Source: Microcaldota archaeon (GTDB lineage: Archaea; Iainarchaeota; Iainarchaeia; Iainarchaeales; 1-14-0-10-31-34). Taken from it: 34,757 nt of DNA. Every line of letters starts with the position of its first letter. Position 1 is the stretch's first letter. The DNA is taken from assembly GCA_018829335.1 (NCBI GenBank), contig JAHJUD010000050.1, forward strand, positions 1-34,757, in the 5' to 3' direction. The notes beneath the pieces are model-generated. The model was not told the DNA's origin, made no database searches, and saw nothing but the letters and a program-made list of their open reading frames with translations. This document shows, piece after piece, positions 1-7,333 of the stretch. Position numbers and translations under genes: made by a program.

Positions 1-1
1 C

Positions 2-202
2 CAAACAGGAAGCCTTGAAGGGGCAATGAAAGTAATGAGAAAGAGAACTTTCAGAAAAGATTTAGAAAGAAGAGGGCTTAATGTTGATGAACTAATAACA
101 AAAGGAAAAAGAATGATTAAAGAAAGACAAAGAATGCAAAGAACTAGAAAAATGCTTTTGCCTAAAACAAGAAAAATGCTGCCAATGTCAAGAAGGTTTT
201 AA
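2..202 (+). CDS. 3' end of an unidentified gene, very basic C-terminal tail
   Basis: An open frame enters from the left edge and ends with TAA at 200-202, giving about 66 residues with no start in the window. The tail is rich in Arg, Lys and Met and ends LPMSRRF; runs such as KRMIKERQRMQRTRK suggest a charged helix that may bind RNA or pack against the ribosome, but I do not recognise the family. It is convergent with the L15e gene, whose stop lies only 4 bases further on, so the two share almost no intergenic DNA. It is absent from the ORF track because it is partial. Confidence is moderate that it is coding, based on uninterrupted frame and composition, and low for any role. Confidence 0.55.
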   Translation, partial: QTGSLEGAMKVMRKRTFRKDLERRGLNVDELITKGKRMIKERQRMQRTRKMLLPKTRKMLPMSRRF

Positions 203-206
203 TTAA

Positions 207-806
207 TCAGTTTTGTCTTTGATTGCTTCTTCTGCTTGGCCTTACTTTATGGGTTGACTTTTTTTTGTATTTCATGCCTCTTGATTTTTTTCCAGCTGAA
301 GTCAGTCCTCTTTCAGATCTTCCTTTATGCTGTTTTTCTGTAAGCCATTTCAGGTCTTTATCTGATTTTATTTCAGGGGCATTAACATCAACTAGAATTA
401 CTTCAAAGTATTTGTGTTTTCCGTCTTCTCCAATCCAATAAGAATTCAATACCTCGCAGTTAGGGTGTTTTTTTGAGGCTCTTGTTTCTGCTATTGCCTG
501 AATGCTTTTACGCCTTGTTAATTTGGCTATGCCCATTCTTTTTGGCCTTCTTGCCCTGTTAGGCCTTGTCTTTGTTCCAGAACCTTTTCTTGCTCTAACC
601 CTTACAACAAAAATTCCTTTTTTTGCTTTATAACCTAAAGTTCTTGCTCTAGGCAGATTAGTTGGTTTTTCAAGTCTTACAACTGATTCTTTTTCTTTTC
701 TGAATCCAATTAACCTTTCCTTATTTAATTTATTATAGTCGTAAAGGCCTTTTTCGCCTGAAAATTCTTTTTGGAAGGTTTCTTTTACTGCTTTAGAGTA
801 AGACAT
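207..806 (-). CDS. rpl15e: Large-subunit ribosomal protein L15e
   Basis: This is a structural protein of the archaeal/eukaryotic 50S/60S subunit with no bacterial counterpart. The 199-residue length is normal for the family. Family hallmarks include the early TLGYKAKKGIFVVRVRARKG segment, the Arg-rich KTRPNRARRPKRMG stretch, and the region from HPNCEVLNSYW through KYFEVILVDVNAPEI to a basic tail (RGLTSAGKKSRG) that threads into rRNA. The start is supported by a Shine-Dalgarno (AGTGATTTAAGATG). Its promoter region is shared with the divergent tRNA-thiolase gene. An 8-bp inverted repeat (ATGCTTAA at 851-858, TTAAGCAT at 905-912) lies between the two genes and could be a shared operator, which is a guess. 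Confidence 0.96.
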   Translation of the reverse strand: MSYSKAVKETFQKEFSGEKGLYDYNKLNKERLIGFRKEKESVVRLEKPTNLPRARTLGYKAKKGIFVVRVRARKGSGTKTRPNRARRPKRMGIAKLTRRKSIQAIAETRASKKHPNCEVLNSYWIGEDGKHKYFEVILVDVNAPEIKSDKDLKWLTEKQHKGRSERGLTSAGKKSRGMKYKKKSTHKVRPSRRSNQRQN

Positions 807-941
807 CTTAAATCACTTTTTCTAAAAAAATTTCAATAAAAGCAGGTTAAATGCTTAATAATAATTTTTCAACGCAAGAGATTTTAAAGGTTATAGTTTT
901 GCTGTTAAGCATAAAAACCCAAGCTATAGAAAGATTATTAA

Positions 942-1853
942 ATGACTAAATGCGATAAATGCTCAAAACAAAGCAAATTTTTTCTTGCTTACGGGCCAAT
1001 AAATTTATGCGAAAACCATTTTAATTCTTTTTTTCAAAAAAGATTCAAGAAAACCCTAAGAAAATACCAAATGCTTAAAAAAAACGAAGTCATAGTTGCA
1101 GGAATTTCAGGCGGAAAAGATTCAATGGTTTTGCTTCACTTGCTTGAAAAATTTTATTCCAGAGAACAAAAAATAAAAGCCTTGCTGATTGATGAAGGAA
1201 TTCCAAATTATAGAGACAAAGCATTAAAGGTTGCGGCAAAAACACTGGAAGAAAAAGGCATTGAATTTAAGGTCATTTCATTTAAGGAAAGGCTTGGAAA
1301 AGAAATGACTGAAGTAATGAAAAAAACCGGCAGAAAAAAAAAACTGGGTTCAACTTGTTCTTTTTGCGGCCCTTTTAGAAGAAAATTATTAAATGACGGA
1401 GCAATGGAAATGCATGCAACAAAACTTGCAACAGGGCATAATTTAGATGATGAAATTCAAAGCATTACAATGAATTTTTTTGATAATGACTTGAAAAGAA
1501 TGTCAATGCTTGGGGCAATAAGTTTAGGGGGAAAAAAACTTGTTTCGCGAATTAAGCCTTTATATTTGTCTCCAGAAAAAGAAATTATTGCTTATGCAAA
1601 CTTAAATGAAATAAATCATTTTTCAGAGCAATGCTGTCCTTTTTCCTGGCAGGCAAAAAGAAATGAGTTCAGGTCAATGCTGAACCAGATGGAATTAAAG
1701 TTTCCCGGAACACATTATTCAATTCTTTCATTTTTTGAAAACTTAAAGCCATTTATTCCAAAACAAGAAAAAGGAATGGCTTGTGAAGTCTGCGGTTCAT
1801 TCAGTTCAAAAAAGATTTGTTCTCCTTGTATTAAATTATCTGCTATTGTATGA
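942..1853 (+). CDS. ttuA: TtuA/Ncs6-type tRNA 2-thiolation enzyme (PP-loop ATPase)
   Basis: This is an adenine-nucleotide alpha-hydrolase-fold enzyme that adenylates a tRNA base and replaces its oxygen with sulfur (TtuA/Ncs6/TtcA superfamily). Visible parts are an N-terminal zinc knuckle (C4, C7, C23, H26), the PP-loop SGGKDS at 56-61, C139/C142 in STCSFCGPFRRK plus C231/C232, which match the cysteines that hold the catalytic Fe-S cluster in TtuA, the GHNLDDE motif at 165-171, and a C-terminal zinc knuckle (C281, C284, C293, C296). The 303-residue length fits TtuA. The target is probably U54 in the T-loop or wobble U34; sequence alone does not separate these. An A/T-rich box (agcataaaaa, about 909-918) about 28 bases before ATG suggests a leaderless transcript. 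Confidence 0.88.
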   Translation: MTKCDKCSKQSKFFLAYGPINLCENHFNSFFQKRFKKTLRKYQMLKKNEVIVAGISGGKDSMVLLHLLEKFYSREQKIKALLIDEGIPNYRDKALKVAAKTLEEKGIEFKVISFKERLGKEMTEVMKKTGRKKKLGSTCSFCGPFRRKLLNDGAMEMHATKLATGHNLDDEIQSITMNFFDNDLKRMSMLGAISLGGKKLVSRIKPLYLSPEKEIIAYANLNEINHFSEQCCPFSWQAKRNEFRSMLNQMELKFPGTHYSILSFFENLKPFIPKQEKGMACEVCGSFSSKKICSPCIKLSAIV

Positions 1854-1918
1854 CACTGAAAAGTATTTAATTGTTTTTCGTTCAGAAATTGTAGTGTAAT
1901 ACTAATTTACAATAGCAG
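1840..1918. repeat. 11-bp inverted repeat across the end of the thiolase gene
   Basis: CTGCTATTGTA at 1840-1850 is the exact reverse complement of TACAATAGCAG at 1908-1918. The left arm overlaps the last codons of the thiolase gene (TGTATGA) and the right arm runs into the next hairpin. It could fold as a long-range stem in the mRNA 3' end, or be a remnant of a palindromic element. Confidence 0.6.
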
Positions 1919-1962
1919 TGCTATCAAAGATAGCACATCGTGCTCAAACGGCGAAACGTTTG
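1918..1962. repeat. Two perfect hairpins immediately upstream of tRNA-Val
   Basis: Hairpin A is GTGCTATC-aaa-GATAGCAC (1918-1936) and hairpin B is CAAACG-gcgaaa-CGTTTG (1945-1962). Hairpin B ends one base before the tRNA starts. No TATA-like box lies at the usual distance from the tRNA; the nearest A/T box is near 1862-1870 (gtatttaat). The hairpins may therefore be transcribed as a tRNA leader that RNase P removes, but this is inference. Confidence 0.65.
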
Positions 1963-1963
1963 T

Positions 1964-2035
1964 GGACCTGTGGTCTAGTGGTATGACATCTGCTTGACGT
2001 GCAGAAGACTGGCGGTTCGATTCCGCCCAGGTCCA
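1964..2035 (+). tRNA. tRNA-Val (anticodon GAC)
   Basis: A full cloverleaf is visible: acceptor GGACCTG/CAGGTCC, short D-arm with AGTGGTAT loop, anticodon stem TCTGC/GCAGA around loop TTGACGT (anticodon GAC, reading GTC/GTT), variable region AGACT, T-arm GGCGG-TTCGATT-CCGCC, and discriminator A. There is no intron and CCA is not encoded. It is flanked on both sides by perfect hairpins. Confidence 0.95.
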
Positions 2036-2043
2036 TAACTGCC

Positions 2044-2136
2044 CTTTCTTTCTTTTAGAAAAAGAAAGAAAGTGTAAGTTGCAACTTAATCCCGAAAGGA
2101 TTAAGTGCACACAAAAACTGAAAGTTTTTGTAGTGC
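2044..2136. repeat. Tandem hairpin array downstream of tRNA-Val
   Basis: Four structures follow in 93 bases: CTTTCTTTCTTTT-aga-AAAAGAAAGAAAG (13-bp stem, 2044-2072), the 14-base palindrome TAAGTTGCAACTTA (2075-2088), CTTAATCC-cgaaa-GGATTAAG (2085-2105), and GCAC-ACAAAAACT-gaa-AGTTTTTGT-a-GTGC (2107-2136). The second and third overlap, so they are alternative folds. Possible roles are tRNA 3' trailer, terminator for the convergent coiled-coil gene, or an accumulation of palindromic elements. Confidence 0.65.
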
Positions 2137-2158
2137 CCAAAGAAAGAAAAAATAAGAA

Positions 2159-3931
2159 TTACCTTATGCCTCTTACAGCTGAAGCACCTGCTTTTTGTCC
2201 TTTCTTAAAAGAAAGTTTTTTTGGCTGAATTTTTTTTGCTTTAAAAGAAACAGTTTTTTTGGCTGGCTCAACTTTTTTTTCTTTTAATTCAGTTACTTCC
2301 TGCTTCAAAGACTTTGCTTTGCTTAATGCATCTATTTTAATGCTCATTTCTTTTGCAAAAGCTTTTTCAAATTCATCTAGTTCATTTATTTTTAAATCAA
2401 TTTCTTCTATTTTTTTGTCTATTTCTTTTTCTTTTTCTTCAACCATTACTTCCAATTCAGTTTTTGTTTCCTTCATTTCATCCAAGTTTTTCTTTATTGT
2501 TTCAATGAAATGTTCTTTAAAAGAATCAAGTTCCTTCATTTTCTGGCTGAATTCCCTTAAGTTTGTCTCTCTTATTACTTTTTTCTGGAAAGAATCAAGT
2601 TCGTTTTTTCTTTGCATGAATAATTCATTTAATTGTTCCTCTGAATTTTCAGATGATTCAGCTAACTGTTCTGCAATAAATTTTTTGAGTTCTTCTTTTG
2701 TGTTTTCCAGTTCCTGAACTGATTCATCAATTTCTTTCTGCAAACTTTCCTTGAATGATTCCATTTTCCTGTTCATTGCCTCTGCAAGCTTTTTTGCACT
2801 TGAATCAGCCTCAATTTTTTTCTTGATTTCATCTATTTCAGCTATTTTTTCTTTTATTACTTCATCTATTTCCTGTTCTTTGTTTCTTATTATAGCTGAA
2901 ATCTTTAATTCAAATTCAGCTGAAAGCTTTTTTATGTTTTCTTCTGTTTTTTTTGGGCTTAATTCTTTTGTGAGTTCTTCAAACAAAACCAGTTTTTTTG
3001 AAATCCTGTCTGAAACTTCCTGTGTTTTTATTTCAGCTACTTCCAAAACCTTTTTTTCTGCGTTTTCAACTAAGCCTTCAGTTATTTTTGATTCAAGCTC
3101 TAAAGCCTTGTTTACCCTTTCATCTAATTCATCTAATTGCTTTGATGAATCAGCCATGAATTCTTTTGATTCATTGCGAAATTCATCCATTTCGTTTTTT
3201 AATGCTTTAACCAAATCAGTTTTTGATTTATCTATTTCTTTAATTTTTGCCTGAATTTCTTCAAGAATTTGCTCGTTTTCTTCTTCTTTTTTTTCGGTTT
3301 CTTTGCTTTTTTCTGAAACAGCAATCTTTAATTCCTTTAATGCTGCAATTTTTGCTTCAACATCTTCAGTTAAAGTTTTTGCTTTCTCATTCAGAGAAGA
3401 ATTCATTTTTTCCACTAAAAGTTCTCTTTGGGATTCCAGAAGCGTTTCCATTTTCTTTGATTCTTTTTCAAGGCTTTCTTGAACTTTTTCGTCAATTACT
3501 TCTTTTATTCCATCTCTTATTTTTTCTATTTCATCAAGCCTTTCATTAACTACAGTTAAAATTCCTTTGCCCCAGACTTCTTTTTCTTCTGCATGCAGGA
3601 CTTTAGATTTAACTAAAGGTTTTTCTTTTTCCTGAATTTTTTTTGATTTTTGGCTTAATTTTCCTTTTTTTTCTTCAGTTTTTGTTTCTGGTTCTATTTC
3701 TTCTTTTTCTTTTGCTTTCCTTCTTTCGTCAATTCTTTTCTGAAAAAAAGATTTTTCTTCTTTTGGTTCAGGCTGTTCAGGCTGAATTTCTTTTTTTGCT
3801 TCCTTTAAAAGAATTTTTGCCTCTTCTTTTTCTATTCCGACTTCTTCAAGGTTAGAGATTATTTCATCTTCTGAAACCTCTAAAGAAAGAAGTTTTTTAA
3901 TGCTTGAAATAAGTGTTTCTTTGTCTGCCAT
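2159..3931 (-). CDS. Large coiled-coil protein with small N-terminal helical domain
   Basis: This is a 590-residue protein of unknown function. Residues 1-50 form a compact helical segment (LEVSEDEIISNLEEVGIEKE) that resembles a UBA-like three-helix fold. A charged Pro/Glu/Lys linker runs to about 115, then heptad-rich Glu/Lys/Leu helix continues to about 555 with almost no Pro or Gly. The tail is basic (KAKKIQPKKLSFKKG). There is no signal peptide, membrane segment, Walker motif or cysteine pair, so it is not an SMC ATPase. I chose MADKETL over the upstream MCYCLGKLICM because cytoplasmic coiled coils rarely carry such a prefix and an AGGA lies upstream. A structural, scaffolding or chromosome-organising role is possible but cannot be shown from sequence. 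Confidence 0.75.
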   Translation of the reverse strand: MADKETLISSIKKLLSLEVSEDEIISNLEEVGIEKEEAKILLKEAKKEIQPEQPEPKEEKSFFQKRIDERRKAKEKEEIEPETKTEEKKGKLSQKSKKIQEKEKPLVKSKVLHAEEKEVWGKGILTVVNERLDEIEKIRDGIKEVIDEKVQESLEKESKKMETLLESQRELLVEKMNSSLNEKAKTLTEDVEAKIAALKELKIAVSEKSKETEKKEEENEQILEEIQAKIKEIDKSKTDLVKALKNEMDEFRNESKEFMADSSKQLDELDERVNKALELESKITEGLVENAEKKVLEVAEIKTQEVSDRISKKLVLFEELTKELSPKKTEENIKKLSAEFELKISAIIRNKEQEIDEVIKEKIAEIDEIKKKIEADSSAKKLAEAMNRKMESFKESLQKEIDESVQELENTKEELKKFIAEQLAESSENSEEQLNELFMQRKNELDSFQKKVIRETNLREFSQKMKELDSFKEHFIETIKKNLDEMKETKTELEVMVEEKEKEIDKKIEEIDLKINELDEFEKAFAKEMSIKIDALSKAKSLKQEVTELKEKKVEPAKKTVSFKAKKIQPKKLSFKKGQKAGASAVRGIR

Positions 3932-4030
3932 GCAAATCAGCTTTCCTAAACAATAACACAATTAGAAAATAAAAAGCTATTGGAAAAAAACAGTTCCGCC
4001 GGTTTAATATGGCGAGCAACATAAATTTTT

Positions 4031-4120
4031 GGTTAAACCCTTTACAATCCAGCCTTGCGCTGGACATTTTGTTACACCTTTTAAGAAAAGGGGTTGGTTA
4101 AACCCTTTGGAAAGGGTTTA
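4031..4120. repeat. Hairpins and direct repeat downstream of tRNA-Ala
   Basis: GGTTAAACCCTTT occurs at 4031-4043 and again at 4096-4108. Hairpins are TCCAGC-cttgc-GCTGGA (4048-4064), CCTTTT-aag-AAAAGG (4077-4091) and the 10-bp TAAACCCTTT-gg-AAAGGGTTTA (4099-4120). The last abuts the 3' end of the minus-strand tRNA-Ala with no spacer, so it would form the tRNA trailer or terminator. Confidence 0.65.
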
Positions 4121-4192
4121 TGGACTCTGTGGGATTCGAACCCACGACTTCCCGATTGCCAACCGAGCGATCTACCACTGATCTAAGAGCCC
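4121..4192 (-). tRNA. tRNA-Ala (anticodon GGC)
   Basis: The minus strand folds as acceptor GGGCTCT/AGAGTCC with the G3:U70 wobble that identifies alanine tRNA, D-arm GATC-AGTGGTA-GATC, anticodon stem CTCGG/TCGGG around loop TTGGCAA (anticodon GGC), T-arm GTGGG-TTCGAAT-CCCAC, and discriminator A. It has no intron. It lies 57 bases downstream of the Lsm gene on the same strand, so it may have its own promoter in the A/T-rich gap or be part of the MinD operon transcript. Confidence 0.95.
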
Positions 4193-4249
4193 ATAAATAA
4201 TTAAATTAAATAAAAAGATTAAATAGATTTGTTTTAAAGAAATAGAAAA

Positions 4250-4468
4250 TTAAGGGCTGATTAGGATGACTGTGTCTCCGCGAATCATTAGTTTGCCATA
4301 CTTTTTTTTGGTTTCGCCGTTTTGGAGTTCTTCTGCGTTTTCTAATACAATATTCATGTGGACATCAAAAGCTTTTAAGGTTCCCCTGAAACTTAAGTCT
4401 CCTTTTGTTACCACTAAAACTTCTTTTCCTACTGCTTCATTCAATAAATCAAATGGTCTGCTGCTCAT
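4250..4468 (-). CDS. Archaeal Sm-like (Lsm/SmAP) RNA-binding protein
   Basis: This 72-residue Sm-fold protein should form a heptameric ring that binds U-rich RNA. The Sm1 motif is visible in GKEVLVVTKGDLSFRGTLKAFD with the DVHMNIVLENAEE strand, and Sm2 appears as GKLMIRGDTVILI near the end. The start is ATG at 4468: the upstream MinD stop is part of GAGTGATTTTATG, in which GTGAT serves as ribosome binding site for this ATG, while the longer ORF-track start (MNYKSDF) would overlap MinD. The gap to MinD is 4 bases, so translation is probably coupled. It is the last protein gene of the NYN-to-Lsm operon. Confidence 0.93.
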   Translation of the reverse strand: MSSRPFDLLNEAVGKEVLVVTKGDLSFRGTLKAFDVHMNIVLENAEELQNGETKKKYGKLMIRGDTVILISP

Positions 4469-4472
4469 AAAA

Positions 4473-6776
4473 TCACTCTTGTAATTCAATGCTGTCCTCG
4501 CTTATTTCAGGCAACTCTTCATCAAACTCTGCTGGTTTTTCTTTTGTTTTTTTGATTTCTTTTTCCAGAGAAGATTGTTTTGGTTTCCTTTTAAAGATAG
4601 AAAACAACTTGTTTAAAAATCTTGTTATAGGTCCTTTCTTTTTGAATTTAATTGTGGTTGGAACTCCGGTTAATTTTTCTGCAATAACATTTATTGCTTC
4701 AACTCCTTTAGAGTTTGGCTTAAATAAAATTGTAGGCATTATTTTTTCTCTCATAAAAGATTTTCTTATGTCATCATCATATGGAACAGAACCATAAATC
4801 GGCAGTTCAAGCATTTTCATTATGTCGTCAGGCATTACTTCTCCTTTCTCGTTTCTGACAAAATTAACTATTATTCCGATTGGTTTTGCACCTAATCTTT
4901 CAGCGACAATTTTTGTTTTTAGTACATCTGCAATTGAAGGAGAAACAGGCATTGTAATTAATAAAACATTATCTGAAGCGCTTAAAGCAGACATTACATT
5001 TGTTTCAATTCCTGCAGGCGCATCCAATAAAATATAATCAAAGTCGTCTTTAACTGAAGCAATGACTCCAGATAATCTTGCTGAATCAACTCTCCTGTAA
5101 GATTCAAAACTTAAGCCTGAAGGAACAAAAGAAATTCCGCCTGGACCATCATAGATTGCATCCTGTAAAGAGCTTTCGCCTAATAATACATCATGTAAAG
5201 TAATTGGAGAAGAATGCATTCCTAACAATAAACTTAAATTTGCCATTGCAATGTCTGCGTCAACTAATAATACTTTTTTTCCTCTTTGAGCTAAAGCAAT
5301 GCCTAAGTTTGCTGTAATAGTAGTGTTTGAAACAATTATTCCTGTTGCATGAGTAAAATGGCCTCCTTGGTCTGATACCTGAAAATCATAAACAAAAGGA
5401 TTGTCATATTCAACTTCATTGACTCTTTCAACTCTTCTGAATAAAATATTTGAATTAATTAAATCTTTAAGCCACTCTAATTTTTCATTTTTAACGCTTA
5501 ATGCCTCAAAAGATTTAATGTATTTTTCAGTTTTTTCTTTGGATAAAGCATAATATTGCCATTCATATTCATAAATCATTTGTTTTGAACAATTCAATGT
5601 TTTTGCAATTTTTGGAGCAGAAATATTTGCTTCTTCTCTTATCTGTTTTAATATTTTTCCTACAGGATATAAATCAATATTCGTGTTCACTGTTTTTTGG
5701 TTGTTAATTTGTTTTAATATTTTTGCCTGTTTTTGTGAATCATTGAATCCAATAAATTCAGCAAACCTTCCTGCATTTCTTCCTGTTAAATGCAGTCTCC
5801 AGTATTCCCCTTTTTCTTTCATTTTGCCATTTTTTGCAATCTTAAAAGTCTGTTTTATCTGAGAAAGTATTCCAAACCGTGTCCTTAAAAGGGAGGCAAC
5901 TTCAAAAACAAGTTTTTTGCTTTTTGAATCAAATTCTATTTGTCTTCTGGAAATGTGAGCTGAACCATCACAATCAAATAATGCTCTTATAAAAGCCGCA
6001 ACAGATTTATTTGATGAATTACACAATTCTTTTGGAACTTCCTTGCCTTCAGCTGTTGAAATTTTTACTCCATACTTTTCATATAGTTCTTTCACTGTGC
6101 CTGTCCTATAAAAAGAAATTCTATGCAGATTTCTTGAAACGTTTTCTTTATAAGAACCAAAAACTTTTTCAAAGCTTTTCCTTATTTTTGGAAGCAAGGA
6201 ATTAGGAGCACAAAAAACATGAAGCTTGAATCCTTCCATATATCCGTCTCCTATAAGATATCCTAATAATTCAGCAGTTTCAACCGGAACTTTTTCTTCA
6301 AGGAATTTAACAGAATTAGTTGAATTCAATAAAACAAGATAATCTTTTTTTTCTTTTATTTCATCTGCCCTGACTTTTAAAAATACTCCATTCCGCATAA
6401 TAATGAATTTGTGTTCAGGAGTTACTGAAACACTTCCAGAAGCACAACTGATATCAATTAATTTTTTTGGGGCAGGTTTTCTCATTAAAGCTAATGGAAT
6501 GTTTATTTCAGAACTTATTTTTTGGGTTTTATCATTGAATTGAACAGTATCAAGAATTAAATCACTTGAAGGAATTAATACTTCAAAAACTTCTTCTTTT
6601 CCTTCAACTGTTTTACAGATCAATTGTTTAACTTCTGCTTTTCTTTTTTCAATCAGTTCATCTATGTAAGAGCCTATCTGGATTACAGAACCATTAGCCA
6701 AGCTGACAAATTCACCATAAGCCAAGCTTTTTCCAACGCCTCCTTTTCCTGAAGCCAAAGCATAAACTGTTCCCAT
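4473..6776 (-). CDS. minD: MinD/ParA-family ATPase interrupted by an intein
   Basis: This is a deviant Walker A ATPase of the MinD group, which act as membrane-associated spatial regulators. The precursor is 767 residues; removing the 468-residue intein leaves 299, close to normal. The N-extein ends ALASGKGGVGK and the C-extein starts TTITANLG, which together restore the P-loop KGGVGKTT. Other motifs are VLLVDADIAMANLSLLLG (Walker A') and DDFDYILLDAPAGIE (Walker B). The C-terminus carries an amphipathic, basic stretch (ITRFLNKLFSIFKRKPK) that could bind membrane, followed by an acidic tail. The start is fixed by GTGATGTTTTATG. It follows a roadblock-like gene and precedes Lsm in one operon. 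The exact cargo or partner is unknown. Confidence 0.93.
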   Translation of the reverse strand: MGTVYALASGKGGVGKSLAYGEFVSLANGSVIQIGSYIDELIEKRKAEVKQLICKTVEGKEEVFEVLIPSSDLILDTVQFNDKTQKISSEINIPLALMRKPAPKKLIDISCASGSVSVTPEHKFIIMRNGVFLKVRADEIKEKKDYLVLLNSTNSVKFLEEKVPVETAELLGYLIGDGYMEGFKLHVFCAPNSLLPKIRKSFEKVFGSYKENVSRNLHRISFYRTGTVKELYEKYGVKISTAEGKEVPKELCNSSNKSVAAFIRALFDCDGSAHISRRQIEFDSKSKKLVFEVASLLRTRFGILSQIKQTFKIAKNGKMKEKGEYWRLHLTGRNAGRFAEFIGFNDSQKQAKILKQINNQKTVNTNIDLYPVGKILKQIREEANISAPKIAKTLNCSKQMIYEYEWQYYALSKEKTEKYIKSFEALSVKNEKLEWLKDLINSNILFRRVERVNEVEYDNPFVYDFQVSDQGGHFTHATGIIVSNTTITANLGIALAQRGKKVLLVDADIAMANLSLLLGMHSSPITLHDVLLGESSLQDAIYDGPGGISFVPSGLSFESYRRVDSARLSGVIASVKDDFDYILLDAPAGIETNVMSALSASDNVLLITMPVSPSIADVLKTKIVAERLGAKPIGIIVNFVRNEKGEVMPDDIMKMLELPIYGSVPYDDDIRKSFMREKIMPTILFKPNSKGVEAINVIAEKLTGVPTTIKFKKKGPITRFLNKLFSIFKRKPKQSSLEKEIKKTKEKPAEFDEELPEISEDSIELQE
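5325..6728 (-). mobile_element. MinD intein with LAGLIDADG endonuclease (468 aa)
   Basis: The intein starts with Ser17 (SLAYGEFVSLANG), has block B TPEH, two dodecapeptide motifs (LLGYLIGDG and FIRALFDCDG), an internal helix-turn-helix-like segment (ISAPKIAKTLNCSKQMIYEY), and ends ATGIIVSN before Thr+1. It therefore uses Ser1 and Thr+1, and the usual penultimate His is Ser. The insertion splits the P-loop between GK and TT, so the ATPase cannot work until splicing occurs. The two motifs appear intact, so the endonuclease may be active. Confidence 0.93.
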
Positions 6777-6826
6777 AAAACATCACACTAAATTAATTCA
6801 TTATAAGTAAAAGAAATTACTTGTTA

Positions 6827-7276
6827 TTAAAAGCTTTTTCCTTTTGAGAGCTTGTCTTCAACCTCTTTTGCCAGTGCATGAAATTCAATTGTTGAAAGGC
6901 TTGCAGGCGCCCTAACAATAAAAACCTTGTTTTTATAAGGCATAAGCATATACCAGTCATCTGATTTAATTAAAACTGTCTCTGATTTTGGAATTTCTGA
7001 TTTAATGTAATTAAACATTGCTGTTCCGATTATTGCTTCTTTTAAGCCGTTGCCGTTTGCTGTTGAAGCAACCACTGAACCGCTTTTTGTTGCAATACAA
7101 ATCAAATCCACTAAATGCTTTTTCTTTAACACTTTAAGCAGTTTCTTTAAGTCTGTTGTATTAGTATTAAAATTGTATTTTGAAAGGATTTCAGAGATTG
7201 CATTTAACTGTGTTCTTGGAATTTCAGTGTTGTCTAACCCCAGCATTTTATTGGCAAAAATTGTTATTGGATTCAT
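6827..7276 (-). CDS. Probable roadblock/LC7-like domain protein
   Basis: This is a 149-residue protein. Residues 1-45 are helical, and 50-145 read like a roadblock/LC7 (MglB-type) fold: helix, then VDLICIATKSGSVVAST, a helix with GLKEAIIGTAMFNYI, strands TVLIKSDDWYMLMPYKNKVFIVRA and a closing helix. In other systems such proteins act as dimeric regulators or platforms for small GTPases, and some MinD/ParA-type ATPases have dedicated small partners. The SD AGAGGTTTTCAATG supports the start. It sits 50 bases upstream of minD on the same strand, which suggests joint work in cell polarity or positioning. The fold call is from pattern only; an unrelated alpha/beta fold is possible. Confidence 0.6.
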   Translation of the reverse strand: MNPITIFANKMLGLDNTEIPRTQLNAISEILSKYNFNTNTTDLKKLLKVLKKKHLVDLICIATKSGSVVASTANGNGLKEAIIGTAMFNYIKSEIPKSETVLIKSDDWYMLMPYKNKVFIVRAPASLSTIEFHALAKEVEDKLSKGKSF

Positions 7277-7333
7277 TGAAAACCTCTTTTGTTTAAAGAA
7301 GTAATTGCTGGATAATGTTTTTATTGCTTTTTA

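Noticed and set aside
223-441. 72-aa plus-strand ORF opposite L15e and similar short ORFs opposite MinD, NrdD, MCM and Top6B
   Set aside because: All lie fully within strong genes on the other strand and lack start signals.
1907-2140. 77-aa minus-strand ORF across tRNA-Val
   Set aside because: It is antisense to a clear tRNA and made of its flanking hairpins; no ribosome binding site and no family resemblance.
2259-3855. Four plus-strand ORFs opposite the coiled-coil gene
   Set aside because: Ser/Phe/Leu-rich shadows of a Lys/Glu-rich gene; they have no start signals.
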